Notes: generated from the letters alone by a model not told the origin. A stretch of DNA of 64,000 bases from Dichotomocladium elegans (GCA_025716815.1 JAIXMN010000001.1:620001-684000); one strand, 5' to 3'; counted from the stretch's first letter, positions 21,672 to 34,990 are shown. Numbers and translations are program-made.

Positions 21672-24600
21672 TATACTGGCAAAAGAATAAAAATAAAAAA
21701 GGGATGAAGAAACAAAATGAAAGGAACTTGCTGGGCAATGTTGTCCGCTTCTTTATTTATATGTACACATCCAAATGGCCACAGATATCATATTGGGGAT
21801 TGCCAGTTATAATAAAAAGCAGCTAGAGATGCCAAATCCACAACAAACAATGACGATCTTGGTATTGTGGATCCGGGTATTGTGCCATCCTTGTTTGCAT
21901 GCAGACGCTAGTACCCATGTTAAATTCGTCTTTCACCCGGTTTTCTTTCCTGGTATTTCTGTGTGGAAGTACAAGCTGCGCAAGTAAGACAAAACCACTT
22001 GATAAATCACAGTTCTAATCGCTTCTCGTACCGCTCAAGCAGCATGAGACCGCACATTGATCTCCAGTTTATCCCGGTACTGACGATCATTCATAATGCT
22101 GCATCTTTTAAGTATAGCGTATGGTAAGCGAAAACAGCAGTAGGTAACACTTTCTTTTCCTTTGATAGGTGCAAAGAAACAAGGAACAAACTCTATTTAT
22201 TATTTTTCTGCTCCTTATCCTCTGTTCAACAGGCGCTTCAAACTGAAGCAGGCCATCTTTCACGTTAGAATTTTACGCTTTTGTATCAAATATGTGGTTG
22301 ATAGTCCTAGTACACTGGCACCAACTGATATAGAATCTTTTATGGATATATTTGTATCTAGTGGTTATCTACGAGTTTACCTCACAGTTAGCAGCAGCGG
22401 AGTACTGTAGTTTCGTTTCCTAAATAAATATAAAACGAAATAACCTATATTTTCTCTACTTACTAGAAGTTAAATTATATGGTGTCCGTATATAGACAGC
22501 AAAGCTTGATAGCCTTATGGTTCATTTGTTGACCTGTGAAAGGACAAGCACCCGACTTCTGCATTTCGAGTGCTGAAGGTTTTAATCGATAGTATGACAG
22601 GATTTAATACATAAACTTATGTGAATACGTACCTTGCCAGCGTACATGAAGTAAAATAAGTGTGAGTCACCTTATAACACATATGACAAATTGAAAATAA
22701 AAGAAAACTGACGAGGTGTAAAACCTTTGATAGCCTATATGAGAATAATATAATGAATGACACTAACCGTTGTCTGCTTTGATAGGCTTGATGTTGTGTA
22801 CGTAATCCTATGACAGCAAGCACTCTATGTACGCATGCATTATAAGCCGAGAAGCGTGTCGATGTGCTTGTATGTGTATACAGTAATTTGGACGATGAAT
22901 GACAAGCGTACATACATTGTATTTGCGGGCATGCAACACCGTTTCTACCTCCTTTTGCTCCTTTTTTTTTCGCCGGAACATTCATTGAACTGCATACTTG
23001 CTTTTGGATATAGCGAAGAAAACACCTTATACCCTATCCGCACATACGATGAACTGGCTACTTTACCTATATATTAGCAAGAAATGCAACATTCATACCA
23101 TATTGGATTAGCTGCCGCACTACGAATTAACAAATCAGCGGGTGCAAAGATGCATGCATACGTTACTTGCATGGCAAGGTAAATATTTGTATCAATCATA
23201 GCTATTATATGGTATATATATATATACGGAGGTAGATAGCAAATGATATGGAATAGTATTTAATCAAGGATGCATCTGTTGCATTGACGAGGACAATATG
23301 GGAAAAGAAGCATATACATATCAATCACCAGAGCATGCACCGGCAGGAAACCGTAGTCACATGCTCTCTCGGAAGTTACACAGGCACGCGAACTTTATGT
23401 TATTAGTTAGTTTCATCGCTCTCTGCCGATAGGTAGGCCGTGAGAGAAGAGAGATGAACAGCTAGGCTTAGGCCACATGTAAGCGAGAATGTCAGTGCTA
23501 GTACAAACGCGAAAATTTAAAACTAGTCTAGTACAATGTGAATGTGTATGATTGGGAATTCCTAGCAGCCATCTGTTAACCAGACTCGTCCGCTGAATAT
23601 TATTATTTTGTTACACCGGAGGGACAGTTGAAGAGAAACGATGGAAGACTTTTTGAGAGAGAAAAGATCGGCTTCCCCCGTGTTATGCGTCTAGTCTCTA
23701 CCCATTCTCTTCTCTTCTCTGCTCTGCTCTCCCCTTACAGCGGTACTTTTCTCCTTTCTTGGTGTGATGGCAGATAACCCACGCAAGGACAAGTACAAAA
23801 ATGGCGGGAGGCGGCGTTCCGTGTATGATCGTCCACTCTCTCCTGGTCCGCAGAAGTACCTAAAAAGCAAAAAGTCTGATAAGCCAAACCTAAACTTCTG
23901 AGAAAAGCAGGACAAACAGTTAATCGTGTCCATTGCTCTGTTCTTCAGCTGCTTCTTTCAATTAGCGTGTGGAGGTTGGTTTGCAAAATAATCGACACGT
24001 TAGCTTTGTTCAAACTGTCGGCATCGACCACGCATACAAGTTCATAATTATTAAGTTAGAAGAGAAGTTTAAAAGAACCCTGCAGGATAATGGGGGGTTG
24101 GATACTAGAGGAGCACCAGCAACTAGAAAATGACTGCGACTACTAATTCTATTGGATTTTTCTTTTTTCTTTTTACTTTACACTGCTATATTAAGCATTT
24201 TTACAAGAAAAGATTGTATCGTACGGCAACCTGATTGTAAGGCTGCAATGATAAAGAGGCTTCGTCAGTATACGGCGTACTTCATGGCTCTAATAGCTTT
24301 CCTTAACAGCATTAGAATCATGTTTGAGAACGTAATTTAAACACTTGGCTTCAGCAGGCACGCAAGTAATGTGATCTATTCGATTACATGTGCATACATC
24401 ACACTGTACATTCGGTTGTACATATAGTGCATAGATGTGCATAAACCCACGTAATTCGGGTCCTTACTTTTTAAATCTTCCTTTCCTCAGATTTCGGGAA
24501 GCGTCATGCTAAACAATGGAAGAAATTGACGGCGAACGTAAGTAGAAAGAGGTGTGAATCGTTGGAAAAACCAATGATAATAAATGGAGAAGAGGAAATG

Positions 24601-25842
24601 ATGACAGAGATCACAAGGTTGTGATTGGATCTTAATCGTATGCACTCCTACGTTATCCATCCTCCCGGCTTCTTCCCCATCTCCATATGCCTGATAGGAA
24701 AATTTACTCATTCTCTCTCCCCCGCCCTTACTACCCCATCCTAGTTTCTGTTCCCTTCTCAGTAACCGATCCCCCCAGAGCACCCACCCCCGTTCATTCA
24801 CTGCAACTCCTTACGAAGGAATGGGACGGCAAAGCGAATTATATCAACCCTGACAAAGCGAAAAAAACCATAATAGGGATGTATGTTTACAAGGGGAACC
24901 TCCTGTCCATCGGACCGGCCATTTTTATCTAGCAAGAGAGGCACATCACTATTACCGTAAGACCAAAGAATCTTTTTGTTGTCATCATCGTAACTAAGGT
25001 CTGGTGTGATGCTTCAGCTTTATAGTACATGTCGTATTACGACTGCTATTACCGTCATCATCAGCATCTTAGAGTCACTTCATCTTGTGGTCCATAAGAA
25101 TAATACCTTCTGAGACTGATCAGCATTTCCTCTTTTTTCTTTCTTGCTCATTTGTTAAAGGCCTTTTCCCTCTCTCTTTCTCTTCTCTTTCCTCTCTTCG
25201 TTGATCTCCTTTTTTTACCATCTTCTGCCTTGGTCACCCTCGCGTACAATAATAAACAAATAGGTAAGTTCGGCTCCCTTGCTTTGTTAAATCCAATTTT
25301 TCTCGTCCCTCTTTTCGGGCCTTCCCCCTGCTCTCTTGAACCCAAAAAGCAAACCTGGTACAATTGCCATTACTTTACGTAGCATTGCCTACACAGTTGA
25401 ACATTGCACTCAATCTCACATTTACGTACACACATATAAGATCCAAAGAAAGTGACAAGGCATCTTCATTTTTGTGGAGCATAGTCAACTTAGCCTTCAA
25501 ACCACCTCTACCCCTCGTTTCACCCGCGAAATACCCTTTTTCTTACCCTTCTCGAATCTCATCCTCTTCTTCTTTTGCCATCTGCCTAATTTCTTATTCT
25601 TCCCTTTTCCTCTTCTACCTTTGTACCTTTCTGCTGCTTTGATTTGCAGAAGCTGACGTTTTTATTTATTTATATATATATATATATCTGTAGGAGATAT
25701 AAAAAAGGTACTCTTCGCGCAAATTTCATTTCTATTTCCTACCTATAGCTCGATTTCGAACCTTTCTTCCTTTTCCTCTTACTTCCTTTTCTATCTCAAA
25801 AGTAATCGATTGCTTGCAACAAGATTGATAACCAGGTTACCC
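21672..25842. other. Long non-coding stretch and APSES 5' region
   Basis: Over 4 kb without a supportable gene. Frames are short and unlike known proteins, for example 22,162-22,410. From about 25,130 the plus strand is strongly CT-rich and leads into the 5' UTR exon of the APSES gene, which ends at 25,842. Microsatellite (TA)n lies at 23,213-23,226 and 25,672-25,686. The size suggests an extended promoter, as reported for EFG1/StuA-type genes. Confidence 0.45.
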
Positions 25843-26089
25843 GTAAGTGTTTTATTTCTTTTTCAACTATGCAGATTAGGCCAGGAGAATGGTGGCAAAA
25901 AAAGAGTACACAGCTATCATCCTCCCAAAATACCATACACACAAGCATCACTTTTTGCCTTTCTTTCTGGCCTTCCCCTTCTCTATTCCGGTTCAGACCA
26001 CTGCAAATGCTGTGTCATCTGTCGCACCTTGTGAGCTTCTTTAATGTATCTGCCTAACATATGATAAAGGATATATATTCTTCCTTCAG
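25843..26089 (+). other. 5' UTR intron of the APSES gene
   Basis: The donor CCC|GTAAGT and acceptor TTCCTTCAG|C bracket a 247 bp intron just before the coding exon. The exon before it has no ATG in the 170 bases I checked, so it appears to be untranslated. Confidence 0.55.
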
Positions 26090-26112
26090 CGGCTTTGTCT
26101 CCAGCAGAACAA

Positions 26113-26487
26113 ATGTATCAGCACTCAACTTACGCTTCCACTCAAGCACCCGCATTTCCCTACAGCAACAACAACAACAGCATGCCCTCAGCATCCTCCA
26201 GCATGAACAATAGCAGGAATGATCCTATGGTTGGCACCCACCATCCTCTGGCCAGGCCTGCATCGATGCCCGCCTCTTACTACCAAAAATACGCTGGTGG
26301 GGGTGGAAACCCGAACGACTACTGTTCCTTTAGCAGTGATGGTCCAGCTGGGTCGAATAACACCAGCACTGCACGGCATGCTTATGGTGGCGGACCTACA
26401 GTCCTCGAGCGACAGTCAGCGGGTGGAAGCAATGGTGGAGACAATGGCCCGAATTATGATGCTCCCATCCCTCGCACCTGGCAGCAG

Positions 26488-26522
<35 letters not shown>

Positions 26523-28207
26523 GCAACAACAGCAGCAGCAACCTCACGACCCGTTCCGCGACTACAACAGCAATAGTAATAATCCAGATGACAATCTGTA
26601 CTCAAGCGGCAACAACGACAGCAACAACAATAATAACTCAACCAACGCTAGTGCTACGAATAACAATAACAATAACCCCATCAGCTCATCTAGCCTGCCA
26701 ACTAGCCTACCTACACCAACAGGGATTCTCGGGGGCGGTAGTGGGTATGGAACCAGCACTGGATCAAACAGTTACTTTGCACATCCACCACCATCGACAC
26801 CTGTGCCGCCACCTCATGTATCTGCTGGTAGTGGTTTCGCCGCTGGAAGCACACACAACGACCGTCAATTGTATCATCCCTATGCTCCGCCCGGTGTAGG
26901 CGGTGGTGGAGGTGCCGCTGCCGCTGCTGCTGCTGCTAACAGACGCCATTCAGCCAACAGTCTCGGCTACGGCAGTGGAGGAGGGAATGGCAGTTATCCG
27001 TATAGCGTCGGTGGGCTTCCCAGTTTTGCCATTCCCCCCCATCCTGGCCGTTCTCCGCTTGCGCCTCGGGCCAAGCTTACCACCACCCTTTGGGAAGATG
27101 AAGGCACAATTTGCTATCAAGTCGACGCGAATGGCATCTGCGTCGCACGACGACACGGTATATATTTTATGTAGACTTGGCAGGTGCATAGACGTGCAGC
27201 GAGATGCTGATCAGCCCAACTTTTCAATAATCCAGATAATGACATGATTAACGGGACCAAGTTGCTCAATGTGGCAGGGATGTCCCGAGGAAAACGCGAT
27301 GGGATTCTCAAGAACGAGAAAGGACGTGTTGTCGTCAAGGTGGGCGCGATGCACCTCAAAGGCGTGTGGTAAGTTGTAAAATTATTATTCGTTCTTCGCT
27401 CATAACATATACATTATTTTTGGGGGGTGGTAAAACAAACAATCAGGATCACATTTACCAGAGCAAAGACATTGGCTACCCAGTACAAGATCCTGGACGT
27501 ACTTCATCCGCTGTTTGTAGACAACCCTAGCAACTATCTCTACGCATCCCCAATGCATCACCCTCACCATAGTCACGGCGCTGCAGCGGCTGCAGCGGCT
27601 GCAGCCGCAGGCATGACTGGACTGTCTCCTGCAGCAGGAACCAATACCTCTGCAGGGAGCCGCATGGACAGCGGGTTTTCTACGGTGTCTAGTGGAAGTG
27701 GAGGTGCTTTTAGACAAGCAGGAGGTCTTGCCAATGCTGTCGACCACCACCATCATTCGTCATCATCGCCTGCCCTCTCGTCGATCCATGCTTTTCAACC
27801 ACCCGCAGGTAAGATCATCAGAGACTAAAGACCAGATGGGGGGGGATAAGTGAAAGTGGAAGCCTCGGCTGGGGTGGAGACGATCTGGACAGAATAGGTT
27901 AACTTTTTTTCCTACAAAAGGACTCAGACCCGTAGGCGATTATCCATCCCAGCAAGCCAGCCAACAGCAACAACACCACCAACAGGCAAGCGGTAGCGGC
28001 GGTGACATGTACGGCTTTGACTATCGGGTGAGTGATTCGTCACCACCAGTAGGAGGCATGGTTGCCAGCTATGGTGCTGGTACAGGATCTGCCACTGCAG
28101 CCTCGGGTAACGGTGCTAGTAGCCTATCAAGCTATCATCTCTACCATCAGCAAGGTGATCAGAGTAGACATAGCGGCGGGACAAGCAGCACGGCCGGAAA
28201 CCCATGA
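26113..28207 (+). CDS. APSES-domain transcription factor (StuA/Efg1 type)
   Basis: Four coding exons (26,113-27,157, 27,236-27,368, 27,447-27,808, 27,921-28,207) give 608 aa. The first 320 residues are low-complexity: Asn, Ser, Gly, a run of 20 Gln and a run of eight Ala. The DNA-binding KilA-N/APSES domain spans about residues 325-430: [56 protein letters not shown], and later MHLKGVWITFTRA. The block matches StuA/Efg1/Phd1 regulators of development and dimorphism. The tail is again rich in Ala, Ser, His and Gln. The start is the first ATG after the 5' UTR intron. Confidence 0.93.
26482..26541 (+). repeat. CAG/CAA tract encoding 20 Gln
   Basis: Sixty bases of mixed CAG and CAA codons in the APSES first exon. 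The codon mixture argues for a maintained poly-Gln tract rather than a recent pure CAG expansion. Confidence 0.9.
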
Positions 28208-29173
28208 TATCTTTACCAACAATCGTTAACAGAGAAATGACATCGAAACACCGGAAATACGCACACGACAACAACAACAACGACGACGTTAAGAAAACAC
28301 GTCTACCTATCTTCTGCTGTAATAAAAAAGAAAGCCGACTATCTATTGCTTTTATTCTCTCAAAAATACGCACGGAGATACAAGAAGCCTAACAGAACAA
28401 TTTATGCATCATCCCCCCTCTTCCTTCCACTCCACTCCGATGAAGAATATGTTCCACGCAAAAGTGTAAGCAGCTACTTTTCTTTCTTTCAATTATAGCT
28501 AGTTTTTACTGTCAAAAGTAGATAATAAAGCCAGCTGCGGCCGTATAAATTTCATCTTGACAAATGCAAATTATAGAAAACATTTATCGTGGCACAGACG
28601 GACGACGTCTTTCTACGTCTGCCATGCTGGACAATCACAAGCTATCGGTACAAGAGATCTAGCCTTGCATCGCTTCCTTGCAAAGAAGCACATGACACGT
28701 GCGTAAACTTTTCTTTTTTCCTGAGTGTGTCTATGATCCTCACTTGCGCGTGATGTACGGCACGGCAGTGCGAGATCCCTTGCGTCTTGTCAAATACGAA
28801 CGGATTATCGTCCTGACAGGTCCCATGATCCTTTCGTCATAAATCGAGCACCCCAACTTTAAAAAAAATTGCACTGCTCTACAGGTCCATCATCATTGCA
28901 CACGCACACACATACACATACATATACATATACATTATGTATGTGTGTACGTGTATGCCTGTGTGTGCGCACGATGAAATAGACTCGCGTGGTATTTCTC
29001 TATTTTGTGCATCTAGCATAAACGCGAAAATGCTCCAGCGCATCATTTTTTTTTCGTTATATCTCCTAGAAAAGCCAAGTACGCCCAAACCCAACAACAT
29101 AATCTATACATGTCTATTTGACAAGTTCATACTCTCCTTGTTTATTTTTTTCACCCATTGTACAGAGCGCTGT
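28208..29173. other. APSES 3' region and uL29 3' flank
   Basis: No gene recognised. A pure-looking AC then TATG/TG microsatellite block lies at about 28,897-28,966. AATAAA-like signals occur in the first 320 bases. Confidence 0.4.
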
Positions 29174-29825
29174 TTAGGCCTTAACAGCATACTTGCGGAG
29201 GGGGAAGTGAGCGAGCTTCTTCTGCTCCTTCACAGTCTTGAGCTTGCGCTCGAAGGGAGTCAAAGCACGGCGCATGGCACGGGTCTTCTTGACACGGAGA
29301 TCCAGAGGAATGTACTTCTTCTTCTTATAGAACAAGCGAAGCTGCTCGCGCTGGGTCTGGTTGATGACAGTCAAGGTGCGGGCAATGTTCTTGCGGACCT
29401 CACCACTAAATAAAATAAAGATATCAACATAAATCGAAATGCGGAAAAAGGACGCCAATGCTGAACAATATAACCAAATTAACCTTACATTTGGTGAAGC
29501 TTGGAGGCAGAGCCACCAGCAACCTTCTGGACACGGAGGGCAGCAAGCTCCTGCTTCTGCTCCTCGAGGGTCTTCAAGAGCTCAGTCTTGTTCTTGGTGC
29601 GAAGTTCGTACGCTTTCACGGGAGCCTATAATAGATCAAAAAGGAGTTTGCCTGAATGAGCATTTTTGTGGAAAGGAAAAAAAGGAATGCAATTCCAGTC
29701 CAGTATCATTCGATCGACTTGTTGCCATCGCTAATCGTCGCAAACTATGGAGAGCTCAAGCTTTTGCAAGGATGCAGCGACCGATGGATGGATTAATAGG
29801 ATGGATTGCTATGGATACGTACCAT
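29174..29825 (-). CDS. RPL35: Cytosolic ribosomal protein uL29 (L35)
   Basis: Three exons: the start codon alone (29,825-29,823), then 29,625-29,489 and 29,405-29,174. They encode 123 aa, the standard L35 length. The protein begins [19 protein letters not shown], contains [20 protein letters not shown] and ends with [20 protein letters not shown]. It is a 60S subunit protein at the peptide exit tunnel. An intron straight after the ATG (donor GTACGT) is common in fungal ribosomal protein genes. The second exon boundary replaces a variable residue, so one amino acid there is uncertain. Confidence 0.93.
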
Positions 29826-30044
29826 AGGAGAGATCGCTAAAAAGGGGAGGATCGAAAACCAGGGCTATCAGCATAGTAAAGAAGCTGCCTGGTGTCACAA
29901 TTCTATGTCCGACCAATTGCCTGACCGGATCTCTGATTGTTCTGCTTGCGCACAATTATGCCCAGTTAAACATAATTTTACTCCTTTAAATCCACAGTAA
30001 TAATAGTGACTATATATATATATATCCGTATATTCATTCTGTGT

Positions 30045-32013
30045 TTAGTTAGGCGGATATGGAGGATAATTCGCGGGTGGATAACCCGATTCAGGCTCTG
30101 GCATGCCCGTCTGTTGTCGTTGCGGTAGATGTGGTGAAAAGAATCCACCGACTGGCTGCTGCTGAGGATATTCTCCTCCAGGCTGCTGTGGAGGATAGCC
30201 AACCCCTGGTTGATGCGGAGGATAGCCACTGCCCGGTTGCTGCAGAGGATATGCAGCACCGCCCGCGGCCGAGACCGGAGGATACCCACTGGTGTTGTGT
30301 GAAGGAGCAGGAGGATAACCTACGCTCTGCTGGTGTGTAAAATGATGGCTACCACCGTAGCCAGCAACGACTGGGTTGGATTTTGGAGGAGAAGAATATC
30401 CACCAGAACCAGCAGATGGAGGGTATGTATTGGTGTTGTGTTTGGCAGGTGGTGAAGGATATCCAGCTTGCGTCTGCGGCTGATAACTGCCGCCGCCACC
30501 GTATGAAGGTGGACTACTGCTGTATGCAGGATATGGAGCACTTTGTTGAGAAACACTTGCGAAAGTGGGAGAATAAGTGTGGTAGGTGCCACTAGGGGAC
30601 TGGAGTATAGGATGCATGCTGTGGCCAGCCGTTGTAATAGGAGCAGGCGGATAATTCGTAGCCGTCGAATCGGTTGGATTGGGTGGATAGCCTGCGTTTG
30701 TTGCGGCCGGGTGTTGGTAACTTGATGAGAAGGGTGGGTTGGATTGTGAATAGCTGACACCACCGTGAGATACAGGTGGATTCGAAGGATGATAACTACC
30801 AACACCTGACGAGTGATGCACGCTGGTAGCGCCATAAACTGGCGGCTGTGGTGGAGTCGGAACTGTACTCGTCTGGTAGTTATGTTGTGCTTGGCCGGCT
30901 TGGGGTGCAGTATAATTAATGCTAGGAGCCGGATAGTTCGATTGCTGAGGATCTCTATTGTATGCCGTAGGGCTGATATATACAGTAGGTTTAGATACAA
31001 CGCCAGGAACACCCACGACCTTAATATTCGGTGGAAGTGCTGTTAATTCAGCTGGTACTCCTAATTCGGCGCCATAACCTAGGCGAGGTACACCAAAATT
31101 TGATCGCTTATGAAGAGGCCCAACGTCTGCCGCCATGTTCAACGATGTTTCAAATTGGTGGTATGGTTCAATAAACCACTTCTGACTCAAGTTATCCGCA
31201 TTTTTCCGGTGCGTGAGAAGCACTTGTGCTCCGCCATCCTCGGACTACACCCGCAAACAGCTTATACTTAATAATCATTGCCAGATATTTATTCCTAGCA
31301 GAGACGTACCTTGATCTCCAAGACCATTGTTGGGTAGACAATAGAGAAAATGAAACCATTATCAAAGTCCCACTAAATCTCTGTTAACAAATTTTTGTAT
31401 TTCCATTTGATGGCATAAACCACTCCACCTCTTGTGTTTGATGCTTGTCCTTGCGTTTGTTTTGTATAATAGTCTTATCTTTCTTGAAAGCACCTATAAT
31501 CGTGCTTTTCACATCAACATTGATCACTAAAGCCAGGCATCGTAGTCAACTAAAATACCTGACTGAATATCCATCACTGTACAAGAAGATATCAGCATCA
31601 GCGTCCAATTGCCTCTTCCAAATGCCACTTTTCTCATTTCCACATACCATAACCGGATTTTTTATTGACGAGGCGTCCTTGATCATAAGACCATAGCCTA
31701 AGGAGCAATTATGTTTTATTAGTTTCCGTGTGGTTGAACTTTTATGCGCTTCACCCTTGTCCCAAACAACACCGCACTTACTGATTGTCTGAATCTGCAA
31801 ATTTCTGAGGCCAAATAATGATGTTGGCACCAGTCTAATGGAGCGTGTTGGAATTGGCCGTATATGAGTAAATGTAGGCGCCGAAATGTACTGTCTCGTC
31901 GCTTGAATCCTATTCTTCGTCCTGTTCCCTCTTACCTTTGTGGAGCCATCATAAACATCCAGCGCATACCCATTTTTACGGCAGACGAGATAGAAGTATC
32001 CGGAGGGAAACAT
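30045..32013 (-). CDS. Beta-trefoil lectin-like protein with GYPP-rich tail
   Basis: Seven exons (32,013-31,936, 31,834-31,782, 31,697-31,648, 31,576-31,559, 31,493-31,429, 31,372-31,310, 31,244-30,045), 508 aa. The first 150 residues form one ricin-B-type beta-trefoil: YFYLVCRKNGYALDVYDGST, then NQLWSYDQGRLV, then QEWDFDNGFIF, then LSQKWFIEPY. The last three give QxW-type motifs of the three lobes. The remaining 330 residues are rich in Tyr, Pro, Gly, Ser and Gln with repeated GYPPxQPG units, like tails of annexin A7 or rhodopsin. There is no signal peptide, so it is probably cytosolic. The fourth exon is only 18 nt and is shared with the neighbouring lectin gene. Ligand unknown. Confidence 0.75.
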
Positions 32014-33672
32014 TTCTGTGAAGGGAAGATCCAACAATTAAAATAAAGGAAAACGAAGCGAGCTTTCTATTTTATTGTTGCGCTTTTCTCACACGTTTGC
32101 AGCGAAATTTATTTTGACTTTTTGCTCGGAGCTTGTGCTGCCTATTTGGAAAAACCGCCTATATACATGTCATCTCAACTGTTAGTCAGCCCAGCGGAAA
32201 AGAAGGATTAAAGCAATAATGGGCCTCACATCGCACTGGTGTTTGATGAAACGGGACGTAGTTGTGCATCCTTTCCAGTTGTTAAATATTTGGATCTGTT
32301 ATTCTATCTCTGCTATTATTAAATCCGCATTTTTGCTACATCCATAGAACTCTAGATATTCCCAATTGAATCATGGGCAGTTGCCATTGTTCGTACTCAT
32401 TGTCACTAGTCAATGCGCCGTTTAAAAAAAGTAAACTACCCTTTGTTAGTACTACCGTCAATTCCGTCATTTCATATGCTGGTCACTCAGACCCGTATCC
32501 GTCATATGGATGTATCTTCTGACCAATAAACGTCCTCTGAAGCAAGCCATTGCTATGTCATCATTTACTATCTATGGTAGTTATACGATATAATGATATA
32601 GTGCTCCTTCCAAATCACTTCACTAAAGTGAAGTACTACTATACATCAAATGTTAACGCTTTGGTTATCCCTGACATGTACTGCTATTAAGCAATATCGT
32701 AGTGCGTGAGCCATTAACAGGCGAATGTTGCGCTTCTGTCTGGAAGATAATATCGTGTACATAATCTATGCAGATTTCATAGGCGAGCACTCATCCTAGA
32801 GCGACAGTATTAACAGAAGAACAGCAATTAAACACACAATTGCGAGAATCACAGGGTGTTATCCCTCTTCAGCACTTGTTTTTTTTACCAATCAGCAACA
32901 TATGCTCATCCTTGAGTCAAGCCACTTGATGCCAATAAATGAATGGACGGAACAGCTGACAGCCACACGTTAACTTGTTAAGTAAATCTGATAGACACAA
33001 TCAAGAACTATACTGAAACCAATAGCGAAACTACCAAAGCTGAAGCCTTTTGTGAAGGGAATTGATGGCTACTACGGACATTTAAAGGCAATAATGTATC
33101 AAAAACCAGAATGACTAGAAAATGTGTTGAATGCAGGAATTGCACTATATCGCTACTCCTGACGATGGCAAGTTAAACAGCAGGTGCGAAATATATCTTC
33201 CTCTAGTTATATCAGTATAAGCTACTAACTGAAATGCTTTACCATGCAACGAAAGATTGCGAAATGGCTAAAGGGGAAAGGCTCGTCGTAGCTTGCAGGT
33301 ATATTAAATCATTAAGAAAAAACAGTAGTAAAGGTGTCAAGGAAACAAAGTCGTATCGCATCCACATCGCTATTGTCCTTAGGGTTAAAATCCATCTGAG
33401 ATTCAGCAAGAGAAATACATAGCCTAATTGTCCACAGAAGAAATAGGATGGATCTGCTGAATATCTGCGGGCACACCTCCATCGGTAATTATTGGCACGG
33501 TGAGGTATCACAAATGTGGCATGTGGCTGTCTATTGGCTCCTCAGCCATTTATTGTACACAAGCTGCGCCATTGACGATCCAGATCGAGTCTCCGCGTGA
33601 CCAGAAAACTGAAAAGAGTTTCCTTGGCCCGCTGTTTATGCCCGCATACAGCTTTCGGGCTTCTATAAAAAA
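32014..33672. other. Region between the divergent lectin genes
   Basis: No gene recognised. A small palindrome CTTCACTAAAGTGAAG lies near 32,616-32,631. Sequence is A+T-rich and probably contains both lectin promoters. Confidence 0.35.
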
Positions 33673-34483
33673 ATGGATCGTTTTCCTCCTGGTTGGTTTT
33701 ACATTCAATCCCGATGCTCGCATAAAATGGTCCTGGATGTCGCCTGGGACTCATTCAAGGTATCACCACTCTCTCTATGATCCATTTTTCTTGGAGTTAC
33801 CGTTCTCAGCATATCTCTCCCTGTCAACATTATATAGGCCAGCGCAAAGATTGTCGTATGGCCTAAAAAAGATGATGACATCGAAAATCAGCTGTGGATG
33901 CATGACCATGGCTTCATTATCAACAGGAACTCAGGTCTAGGTAAGAATATGGGCGCTACAGTTCACAAAAATGCATATATAAACGTCGTCCCCCTTTCTC
34001 CTCAATAGTGCTGGATGTGGCAGGTGGTAAGTAAAGGCGTAAGAGAAGGAGAAATTACCCGAGGAATGCAAATTGAGATAACCATCATTTCTCCAGGTAT
34101 TCTCGCGAACGACAAGCAAGTTATTCAATACAATCGTAAGATGGTGGAGGATGCGCAGAACCAGCGCTGGGCATATGGAGCGGACGGGACGATCTATCCC
34201 CAAGTAAACCCTGGGCTTGTCCTCGATATACGGGTAAATTAAGCGAGACACTGGTCGTCAGAGTTGGAACCTTTTCAGAGATATATTCACATTATGTTGA
34301 TAATCTTAGGGAAATTGGACGAAACCTGGGACAGCGGTATTACTATACAACCGCAAGCAAACAGGAAATGAAAATCAACAGTGGGATTTGGTCCCACACA
34401 GCCAAGATGGGAGAGGAACACCATTAGCAGAAGATACCGATGGAGAGGGTTATACTTTTAGCACAGCAAGCTACGCACTTTAA
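33673..34483 (+). CDS. Single-domain beta-trefoil lectin
   Basis: Five exons (33,673-33,759, 33,838-33,940, 34,009-34,026, 34,097-34,233, 34,310-34,483), 172 aa, all joins in frame. Three lobes each carry a QxW-like motif: NQLWMHDHGFI, NQRWAYGADGTIY and NQQWDLVPHSQ. Hydrophobic LVLDVA and LVLDIR repeats between them complete the trefoil. No signal peptide is seen. It is a paralogue of the lectin at 30,045-32,013, with matching intron positions and the same 18 nt exon, but without the GYPP tail or the extra introns. Carbohydrate binding is expected from the fold and not proven. Confidence 0.75.
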
Positions 34484-34552
34484 ACCCCATATATACCGTT
34501 TTCCAAAAACTGAAGTCGTGTCCTAGCAGTTCTGAAATCGCAAGATCTCAAA

Positions 34553-34990
34553 AATAGAAGTCGGGTTTCGCCCCAGAAATCTTTTACGCGTGATAACAAA
34601 TCTAATGCCGCAAGCACGGTAAAAGATGTTGCCCCCCCCAAAAAAAAGCTTAGTAAATCCATCTTTCTATCCGTCTTACATTCTGCAATGAGCAATCTAT
34701 TTTTTACGATGGGCAAGGCCACGTTGTTAATGAACGTGGCTTTCCTGAACCTATGGACTATGTTGTTGATGAGGAAATGTAGTCTCTTCAATCCCTTTGT
34801 TCTCACACAGAATATCTACATCGTCTATCCTGTAGGCGTAACGCTGACCTTGTTGCTACGAAAATCCCTAAGCGAAAAGCTAGCGACATTTAGATGAAAG
34901 ACGCAGACCGTAAGCACGGCTACACAATGTACACACAGTATGAAAAGGGCCCTGGCAGCAAATCTAAGAGACGAACCTTCACGCACGTCA
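34553..34990 (+). mobile_element. Tc1-like element fragment, left arm
   Basis: The stretch around 34,688-34,900 resembles the N-terminal part of the Tc1 relic at 58,445. Shared are the ATGAGCAATCTATTTTTT-type opening, the GAACGTGG...CCTGAACC motif and TATGGACTATGTTGTTGATGA. Frameshifts and stops break it. The left TIR-like sequence CAGTTCTGAAATCGCAAG at 34,531-34,548 lies just outside the palindrome edge. Confidence 0.65.

Noticed and set aside
26482..26541. Poly-Gln tract as a pathogenic-type CAG expansion
   Set aside because: CAG and CAA codons are mixed, as expected for a maintained low-complexity activator region.
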